Assembly: GCA_017979445.1 (NCBI GenBank)
Contig: CM030718.1
Span: 27,089,021 to 27,153,020, forward strand
Direction of reading: 5' to 3'
Length of the DNA stretch: 64,000 nucleotides
DNA from: Akebia trifoliata
Taxonomy: Eukaryota; Streptophyta; Magnoliopsida; Ranunculales; Lardizabalaceae
The notes below the pieces were generated by a model that made no database searches, was not told where the DNA came from, and saw only the letters and a list, made by a program, of their open reading frames with translations. A program made the translations under genes and the position numbers. Positions 55,610 to 64,000 of this stretch are shown in pieces (positions within the stretch are counted from its first letter, which is position 1; each line of letters begins with the position of its first letter).

Positions 55610-57465
55610 ATATTTGGGGGGTTTTCCATTTGATATTTTCTTAACAAGATATATATATATATATATTTTTAAAGAAAGGAAAAAAATTCATCGTGTGGAT
55701 CACCATTAGGCTGTTTGAGAATTTTTCTAATTTTTTAACAAAAGGATAAAAAGAAAGGGCTTTTTAGAAAATATAAAAAGAAAGTTAGACTACCTGATTG
55801 AACATTCTCTAGTTGAGATGACATTTCTCTTTTTCAATTAAGGCAAAAAAAATTGGAGAAATTATTGAGTTGGTATGTTGGAACCTTCCGAAATTAAAGA
55901 ATTTTACCATTTTTAGACATTATTTAATAAGGATTTTTGAGGGCATAAAGAGACTCCACAAAACATAGCGTGATAGTGCTGCGAGGTCATTTCAAGTAAA
56001 GAGATTCAAGGATTTTTCTTAAATTGCTAAAGGAAGTTGTGATTTATCTTATAATTGGAAGCCAAGGTACCTTTTTTGCATTTCCCTCAGTGGACTACAT
56101 TTGACAATTCAAAGTTTCAAACACTTGATAAAAAATATTTTCTTCTCTTTTATTTTTCTTTTTCAAAAGGCTCCCTAGGTCTAAATATTAGCAAAATGAA
56201 ATGATCCCAAGTGATTGATTAATTCCCTCCTAATGAAGGGTCTAACTCTAGATTGTATACAATTTGGATGATTTTTTTTGCCATCAAGTAAAAAATTTGG
56301 CCATTCTAGCACAATGAGTGGTGGCGGTGTCTTAAAATCATCTTATTACATTAATTTTTTAGAGCTATTACAAGATCAACTTTTATTTTACAGTGATAAA
56401 TGAAATTACATGACAAACCAAATAAGATACAAACACATAATATCTTCTCTTGATCCTTCTTTCGGGGTTTTCCCAGAAGAAAGAGCTCAAATTAGAGGAA
56501 AGCACAATTTGCTTCTTTATTCATCAATAAAGAAATTTGAATGGTTGAAACCCCATCACTATAAAATATCGAATCAAATTTTGTGTCCCCTTGGGTTCAA
56601 AGAAAAAGAATGATTATTTTCATGAAATAACAAATGCATATGTGAACATTTCTATTTTCTCTTTTGATATCTCAAGGTACCCCGATCCCCACATCCTTTT
56701 TGGGATGGTACTAGTCCCTATAATTACACATTCCAATGTCACATAAATTTTTTAATGTAATATATTTAATTAAAAGGTCACCCAATTTTGAACACACTTC
56801 TAGAGAGAGCAAACCCTTGTCATTAGTTTTACTGATGAACCAGCTCACTAGGAGAGAATTTGTGAACACTGTGCATACACAAGGTGAAGGCGTCAAAATT
56901 TGTCGTTAATAACTTAAATAGAGTATGATAATCAAATATCACATAATATTAAATAATTTAACAAAGTATTAGGTTGCTCTGAACATAATTCATTTTGCTA
57001 ACTCTAAATCTTTGGAATAAGACTTTGATGATGATGATATATGGACAAATTGTTAAGGTATCTTGATACGAGATTGATTTCATCGCATGGTGAAAAATAA
57101 TTCACATTGCTAATCCCAAGAAAAAGATGCATGACAATGGTGGTGAACAAAATACTAGGGGTACATTAACTTGACCGGTGACATGCTTCCAATCCTTTTA
57201 AAATAGTATATCCTTATTTTCCCATAAAAGAAAACATATTGGTGACTTTTCCAGTTCTTAACCATAATGTCCAGTTAAAATAATGAACACGAATGTTAAA
57301 CACTTAAAACCATAAATGAGTGTGTGGTGTTAAAATTATCTTTTAATTAATCCTATTGGATGCTGAGAAGGGAATAACATTAAGGTGCCTATAACATATA
57401 AAATTCAGCCATAGGGGACCTATAATATAATGTCTTTTTACACTATATATTCCCGGTCCCATGCC
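55610..57465. other. Distal TFL1 upstream region
   Basis: AT-rich with a (TA)n run at about 55651-55667. ORFs at 56410 and 56711 (60-67 codons) lack recognisable similarity. No further gene or repeat with readable ends was found. Confidence 0.3.
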
Positions 57466-57843
57466 TAGGGCTGTCAATGGATCGGGGTATATTTGGTACA
57501 ATCCAATAAGAGTTGGATCGGATTGGGTTCTATTGGAACTCAATATTAAGATCTGATCTTAGGACAATTGGATTGGGGCGAACCCAATTTTTATACAAAA
57601 TCTAAACAAACTTCATACATCTCAACACATATATAATATAATTTATATACTTTCTAACATATTAACGGATCGGGTCCTTATTAGATCAAGACATGATTGA
57701 TTCAGATCTGATCCAATAAGGTATCAGATTGAAACCTTATCGGATTGGATTCTTATCAAAAGTCAAAATATCCATCCAGATCTGAAGTTATTGGATCAAA
57801 ATGGATTGAATTTCGGGTTTGATCCCATCCACTGACAACCCTA
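57466..57843. mobile_element. hAT-type MITE, TAGGGCTGTCAATGG ends
   Basis: The 378-bp element runs from TAGGGCTGTCAATGGATC to ATCCACTGACAACCCTA. Flanking octamers CCCATGCC and CTCATGCT match at 6 of 8. Many GGATCRGAT/ATCYGATCC repeats lie inside. It is grouped with the TAGGG-ended elements. Confidence 0.75.
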
Positions 57844-58607
57844 CTCATGCTAGATAAAAGAAAAGGGTTAGATCAATTTTTGGCAACCAGTGTTAGGATT
57901 TTACTATGTCGCAAGATACATGCAATTATCACTAAAAAGGATATAGATTAAGGTATTGAGCGCAAATATGGCATTAGGAGAATGAAATTTGTTCAAACCG
58001 CTCCAAATATTTTAAATAGAAATTTCATAATGATAATGATAATCCATAATGAGAGTACATTTTTTGGTAGAAGGTAAAGTAGTGTTTGGGAACACTTTCT
58101 GGGGCCAACAGAAGCCAACAGCTTTCCAAGACCAATTTCCTACTTCTAAATTTCAAAAGCAAAAAAATTGATTTCCAGACAAATTTCCTGATTCTAAATT
58201 TGAGGGAAACTAAAGAAATTTTTTTTTGGATGATAACGCTCTTATATTTTTCTTAAATGACTAAAATACCGTCCAAGGTGTTTCGAAGACATTTTATTTA
58301 TTTATTAATATAAGCATCTTATATAAAATTCCAAAAGAAATTAAATTCAATACAAAAACACCCTAGGGGTTGAGAAAACCTGCCAAAGAAAATCCCAACT
58401 ACAAATAGTACAAAAGCTAAAGATAGATAAATAACACTCAATATTACCCCTTTGCATTCGATAAATTTCTTGATCAAAAGTAAATCAAGTTTTAATGTTA
58501 ATAACAATATTCTAAGTGATCGACCTGCTTATTCTTCCAAACTCCCTTTACATGTTCATTTCCATCTAAATGCCTCAATCAATGGACAAAGGAAGCAATT
58601 TCCATAA
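57844..58607. other. Intergenic
   Basis: 58120-58210 contains a short tandem repeat of ATTTCCTRMTTCTAAATTT. No gene recognised. Confidence 0.3.
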
Positions 58608-59074
58608 TATACAACTAGGGATGTACATTTGGGTAAACTTGAATCGGACTAAATCAAATTTTTGGGTTAGGTCTGGGTAGGGTTGAAACTGAAACCAACC
58701 CGTATAATTTCAGTCTAGGTTCGGTCCGGGTTCTAATTCCAAATGTTGAAACCAAACTCAGACCAAACCGATTTTTTTGGATAATTTTCGAGTTCGGTCT
58801 TGGTAAACCCATATATTGAAATAAAATTTTAAGTTTATAAAAAGTGGGTTTAGGGGGACTTAAATCAAGGGGGACATCTTACACAAGTTAAAGACAAACC
58901 ACAATTCCTTATCAACAAGCCAAGTGACTTATTGTATTAAAATTTATAAATATTAATATATTATAATAAATCAGATTTACAAACATATATAAATATAAAC
59001 CTATAAGTTTTTATAAACATATATTAAAATAATTTAGATTTTTAAACACACACACACACACATATATATATTTG

Positions 59075-59354
59075 GGTCAGGATCCGTAGACACGTAAAGA
59101 TACAACATGTTTTGTCTTATAGAAATCATCCTCACCAAAAATCAGCCCATTACGAAACTTCTAACCCTAACAAAAGTGGTTTATAAAAAGTGGATGGTCA
59201 ACAATTCTTCAACTTGTAAACTAGGGCTAAAAGTTTCAAAATGAGTTGATTATTGGCGAGGATGATCTCTTCACCAAAAATCAGCCCATTTTGAATCTTT
59301 TTGCCTGTATAAGACAAAACACATTGTGGCTTTATGTGTCTACGGATCTTGACC
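59075..59354. mobile_element. MITE nested in the hAT element
   Basis: The left end GGTCAGGATCCGTAGACACG, with TTTTGTCTTAT further in, pairs with the right end ATAAGACAAAAC...TGTGTCTACGGATCTTGACC. Both sides lie in TA-rich microsatellite, so the target duplication cannot be measured. The loop holds a second inverted pair, CACCAAAAATCAGCCCAT, present as two direct copies. Confidence 0.65.
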
Positions 59355-59869
59355 ATATATATGTATATATATATATTCATATACATAGTAATTTATAATT
59401 ATATAAAATATAAATTATATAACTTACAAATACACACCTACATAACTTATAAACTACAAATAACTTAGATATATTTATATAAATACTTTATTTTTGTAAT
59501 TATATAAATTATATTACTTATAAATACATCACAAAATAAATAAATAAAAAATGAATCATAACTCTTTTGTTGATGAAATTGTAAATTATATTGAGTACAT
59601 TACATTGAATATAGAAATAAATATAAAAATTAAACTACTTACAATTATAAAAATGGGAAGGACTGCATTTACAATAGTTTGAATACATCTTAATTAGATT
59701 GACACCTATTCATTCTATCTATCATTTGCACAACTCAATCTAAATAAATAATGAAAATTAAATTAAATTTACAATTCCTCTATTGATTATTCTAATCATA
59801 CTTCTTCTTATTTTTATCCTCCTCTTTCGCTTAACCACCAATCATTCAAAAAAATTAAAGTTTCTAATG

Positions 59870-61650
59870 TCTCTGGAACTAAACAACTTCAATATTGAGA
59901 TAAAATCCTCCTACCAGTACTAAATGTTGATTCTAAAATCACAATAGACACATGAATTGTTAGTAGATCACGTGCCATTATAGATAACACGCGATAATGC
60001 ATACTATAACTTTTTCATCATTCTAAAATATTATGACTCTCATCTCCAAATTCACTGAAATCAAACTTCAAATAACGTTGTAATTCGGATGTTGAATTAT
60101 TATTATTATTATAAATTATAGTTGTTATTGATAAAAGATTAAGAAAAATTATTTTTGAACCAGAAGATGATGATGCTACATTTTGAGGCCTACTAGTCGT
60201 AGTATTATTTAAACCATACTTACTTTCATAAATGTTAAAAGTTTAAATAATTCTTTTTTATTTTTTTAGTATTTCAATTTCAATATTAAAATCACCACTT
60301 AAACTACAAATAAGTTTTAAAACTTTAATTTTAAACCTTGGGTCCATAGTTGAAGAAAATTTTAAGTTATGTAGAATAGTTTTCTAATATTTATTAAATT
60401 TATCATTCATTTGTGTAACATTATTATCATTTAAATTTAAATTTAAAAGTTTTTTAATTTGAGCTAATGTACACAAAATTCGGAGAATGTAACATATTTT
60501 TGTCCCGAATTTTTTTTTGTAATTTCAACAAAACTTTGAAAATAATCACAAATATTAGATGTCTTATCTCAATCACTTTCTTCTAATTGTGTTTTACTAT
60601 GTCTGTCTTCTAAAAATATTTTTATTAGATTTTTATAACGAACCACGTGTTGTCAACATGTAATAAGTGAAACTCCATCGATGTGATGCATCTAGTGATA
60701 ATCTAGTGGGTGATAAATTAAATAATACACAATATATATCAAATCATTTTTGTTTAATATGTGATACTCTTATAGTGTTAATAATTTCTCTAATATTTTT
60801 AAAAACATTGTTTATATATTAAATACCATCTTGTTTAATTAAATTTAAAATATGTGCCGCACAATGAACATTTAATAATTCTTATAAAATTGATTCATCA
60901 AATAAAGCATCTTTAAGAAAGTTACGGCATTATTATTACTACTAACATTATCTAATGTAATTGTAAAAATTTTATTACTAATTTTATAATGTAATAAAAT
61001 ATTTTACAAAGTTTTAAAAATTATTAAATCAATATATTTTGTATTTAATAAAGAAAAAGATATAATTCTTTTGTGTAAATTTTAATTTTCATCTATAAAA
61101 ATGTGCCGTAACACACATATGATATACCTTGAATTGAAGTCCATAAATCAAAAGTTAAACATATTTTACTAGGTATATTTTGTAATAAAATTTTAATTTC
61201 TATTTTTTTTATTTTGAAACATTTTTATTTCATCTCTTTTTAATGTATTTCTATAAATATTTTCAAAATTAGGAAAATACGCTTTTTGAATAAAAACTTT
61301 AGAATAAAATTTTACAATCACTAGATCTGACATTTCTTCTATAATAAAAAAATTTAATGATTTCCCGTCGCGCCCTTTCGACATCATATGACCACTTGCT
61401 TATGTCGCTTGTAGTTGATCAACTAAGTAGATTTTGAATAATATCAGATTGTTATATTTTTGGACACATATTTTTTATGTATTTATTCATTGTGCTTGTT
61501 CCAATAGATGTATTAGAATAAACTAAAAAATTTCTATAATAATTACATTTTACTTTTTCTGTTTTACTTTCGTCCAGGTTTACAACATCTATTAAAGTAA
61601 AATGTTGCCATGCCTTGATTTGAAATCTTATTATCTTTTTGGGAGATTAG
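59870..61650 (-). pseudogene. hAT (Ac-like) transposase relic
   Basis: Pieces are readable in shifting minus-strand frames, in the family's order. KICLTFDLWTS (about 61131-61190) is the catalytic-domain start. ELLNVHCAAHILNLI (about 60826-60885) is the conserved C..H region, and LSLDASHRWSFTYYML lies near 60660-60710. MDPRFK (about 60340) matches the DPR motif. YRVLSIMARDLLTIHVSIVI followed by LESTFSTGRRIL (about 59900-59980) is the C-terminal dimerisation domain. An N-terminal zinc-finger-like segment may lie near 61570-61640. Frameshifts and stops interrupt every part. Confidence 0.85.
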
Positions 61651-62329
61651 GATTAGGATTAGAGGGTTCTGGATCATTATGTGGTCCCACTTAAGTAAGT
61701 AAATTAAAATCAAAATTTTATAGATCATTAAGATTTTGAAAATTATCAATATTAATATTTTGAGGAGCTATTATATAAAAATTTACACTAAAATAAGACT
61801 AAAATTAATATTAATAAAGGTTGATTAGACTTCACTTGGAAATAGAGGAAAAAAAATAAATAAAGGGGAGGAGAAGCCATTACTAATAATACTATATAAG
61901 AAAAAAAAAATTAGAAACACTACGTACACCTTATGTCAAAAAATTGATTTTGATTGATTGATACCACATGTCCATTTGATTGATTGATATTGTCACGTAG
62001 AAGAAATTATTGATCACTTGATGATGATTTGATTACTTTGATAATGATTTCATCTTGATCTTGCCACGTAGAATAATATTGATCACTTGATGATCAAATT
62101 AATTGAGAATAAATTTTAATTTAATAGAGACCTTAGAAAATTTACTATAAAATTATAAAAATAAATTAAAGAGATTGAGAGATTTAGAGAATTTGGAGTA
62201 GTGAATAATGAATTGATTTTTGGGTATTTATAAAAATAAGACATCAATAGTTACTCTCACCCCCTCCCAACGGTTTAAAAACAGTAATAATTCCATTGAG
62301 AGGGTTGGAGAGGGGTAGGTAAAAATATT

Positions 62330-63501
62330 TCCAAATTTTTTATCATTTTTTTAAAAATTAAGTTTAGGTCAGGTTTCGGATTGGGTTTCAGGTTTTATGT
62401 TTAGAGAGAAAGAGAGGGAGGGAGGGAGGGAGGGAACGAGAACGATAAAAATTTAAATTTGTTGAATTTTATTTTTCAAATTTTTCAAATTTTTTACCAT
62501 TTAAAAAAAAAACAAGTTTAAGTCGAGTTTTGGATTGGGTTTTGGGTTTTATGTTTAGAGAGAGAGAGAGGGCGGAGGGGGGGGGGACAATAAAAATTTA
62601 AATTTGTTGAATTTTTTTTATATAAATATTTCCAACTTTTTTATCATTTTTTTAAAAATTAAGTTTAAGTCAAGTTTTGGATTGGGTTTCGGGTTTTATG
62701 TTTAGAGAGAAAGAGAGGGGGGAGCGAGAACAATAAAAATTTAAATTTGTTGAATTTTATTTATATAAATATTTCCAACTTTTTTATCATTTTTTTAAAA
62801 ATTAAGTTTAAGTCAAGTTTTGGATTGGGTTTCGGGTTTTATGTTTAGAGAGAAAGAGAGGGGGGAGCGAGAACAATAAAAATTTAAATTTGAATTTTAT
62901 TTATAAAAATTTAAATTTGTTGAATTTTTTATATATAAATATTTCCAATTTTTTTATCATTTTTTTAAAAATTAAGTTTAAGTCGAGTTTTGGATTGGGT
63001 TTTGGGTTTTATGTTTAGAGAGAGAGAGAGGGCGGGGGGGGGGACAATAAAAATTTAAATTTTTTGAATTTTATTTATAAAAATTTAAATTTTTTGAATT
63101 TTTTTAATATAATATTTCGAACTTTTTTATCATTTTTTTAAAAGTTAAGTTTAAGTCGAGTTTTGGATTGGGTTTCGGGTTTTATGTTTAGAGAGAAAGA
63201 GAGGGGGGAGCGAGAACAATAAAAATTTAAATTTTTTGAATTTTATTTATAAAAATTTAAATTTGTTGAATTTTTTTTTAAATATTTCCAACTTTTTTTT
63301 ATCATTTTTTTTAAAATTAAGTTTAAGTCGAGTTTTGGATTGGGTTTCGGGTTTTATGTTTAGAGAGAAAGAGAGGGGGGAGCGAGAACGATAAAAATTT
63401 AAATTTTTTGAATTTTTTTTTTTAATATTTCAAAATTTTTTACCATTTAAAAAAAAAAAAATTTAGGTTGGGTTTTGGATTGGGTTTCGGGTTTTATGTT
63501 T

Positions 63502-63530
<29 letters not shown>
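62330..63530. repeat. Tandem array in the hAT element, about 8 units of 140-180 bp
   Basis: TGGATTGGGTTTCGGGTTTT, ATGTTTAGAGAGAAAGAGAG and a G-run, followed by CAATAAAAATTTAAATTT, recur eight times (about 62366, 62531, 62680, 62821, 62989, 63163, 63337 and 63475). Unit length varies through T-runs, GA-runs and G-runs. It lies at the 5' (promoter) side of the minus-strand transposase relic. Confidence 0.85.
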
Positions 63531-63535
<5 letters not shown>

Positions 63536-64000
63536 AGCCTTTTTTTATAATAAAAAAAAAAATTGGGTTTTTGGTCCTGGGTCGGTCCAAGATTGGTCTA
63601 GGGTAACAGTCCAGGTTCAGTCTAGGGTAATGATTCCAAAACCGGGTTTAATTCTAGTTCAGTCCGGTCTGGTGGGGGGGGGGGGTTCAAATCAAACTTA
63701 AACTGATTTTTCATGGGTTCTGTCCGATCCAAACCCAAATGGGTTCGGTTCGATTTTCGAGTCACGGGTAAAATATTCATCCCTTTGTACAACCCCTCAA
63801 AGAGAGGATTGAAATAGGCTAACCGTAGAATACATCCACAATAAAATTGAGAAAAACCCAAGCTACATTAAATTCAACAAAGAAAGAACACCAAACATTG
63901 CCATGGGAAGAAAGCTAATATTGGTTGACTCCACATCTCTCTTTTTTATTTTGATTTTGATTAATAAGTTGGGATTGATGGGACTCCTCCTCGAAAATAC

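Larger units (their letters stand above)
58616..63785 (-). mobile_element. hAT transposon, 5.17 kb, decayed but transposase-bearing
   Basis: It starts TAGGGATGTACATTTGGG and ends ATATTCATCCCTT. It is flanked by TATACAAC (58608-58615) and TGTACAAC (63786-63793), matching at 7 of 8. GGGTTCGGTCCGG-type repeats lie near both ends. A minus-strand transposase relic occupies about 59870-61650, and a tandem array fills 62330-63530. A separate MITE sits at 59075-59354. The terminal sequence matches the smaller TAGGG-ended MITEs in this window, so this is a candidate member of the autonomous lineage. Many stops make it inactive. Confidence 0.8.

Overview
The window is nuclear DNA of a flowering plant, most likely a eudicot; the lineage cannot be fixed from sequence alone. 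It is AT-rich, genes are few and have plant-type GT-AG introns, and transposon remnants of every common plant class fill the rest. Three protein-coding loci are well supported. They are the 3' end of a Yip1-family Golgi/ER membrane protein gene (1-453, +), a two-exon WIP-type C2H2 zinc-finger transcription factor gene (23794-27811, -), and a complete four-exon TFL1/CEN-type PEBP flowering repressor gene (53640-55039, -). A small acidic ORF with a plausible TATA box (16618-16989, +) and a few exon-like fragments near 46.7-47.5 kb are weaker candidates. No rRNA gene, intact tRNA gene or CRISPR array was found.

Layout. At 0.5-16 kb, after the Yip1 gene, lies a transposon-dense block. It has two Mutator-like elements with perfect 9-bp target duplications, one of which keeps a transposase zinc knuckle. 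It also has a decayed L1-type LINE whose middle and reverse-transcriptase part is tandemly duplicated (copy A 3416-12165, copy B 12296-16018). Copy A was later hit by a palindromically arranged LTR retroelement (5592-10142) and a TRIM (11027-11337); copy B preserves both sites empty. At 16-23 kb come the acidic ORF, a long-terminal-inverted-repeat element, a minisatellite and two SINEs. At 23.8-28 kb is the WIP gene with a 3-kb intron. At 28-50 kb lie dispersed hAT-type, CACTA-type and other MITEs (many with target duplications that can be read directly), SINEs, an RNase H fragment and a strongly G-depleted 1-kb tract. At 53.6-55.6 kb is the TFL1-like gene, with three SINE units in intron 3 and a tandem duplication in its upstream region. 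At 58.6-63.8 kb is a 5.17-kb decayed hAT transposon with a recognisable transposase relic.

The host genes are not an operon or pathway cluster: one acts in membrane traffic, one is a developmental transcription factor, and one controls inflorescence and flowering. The mobile elements do hang together. Seven insertions share TAGGG-type ends and 8-bp (or near-8-bp) target duplications. One of them carries transposase sequence, so it is a candidate relative of the autonomous source of the small ones. I found no previously unknown biological system. The most unusual items are the SINE-(GA)n array inside TFL1 intron 3, the inverted LTR structure with a one-LTR-circle-like junction, and the unidentified G-poor tract.
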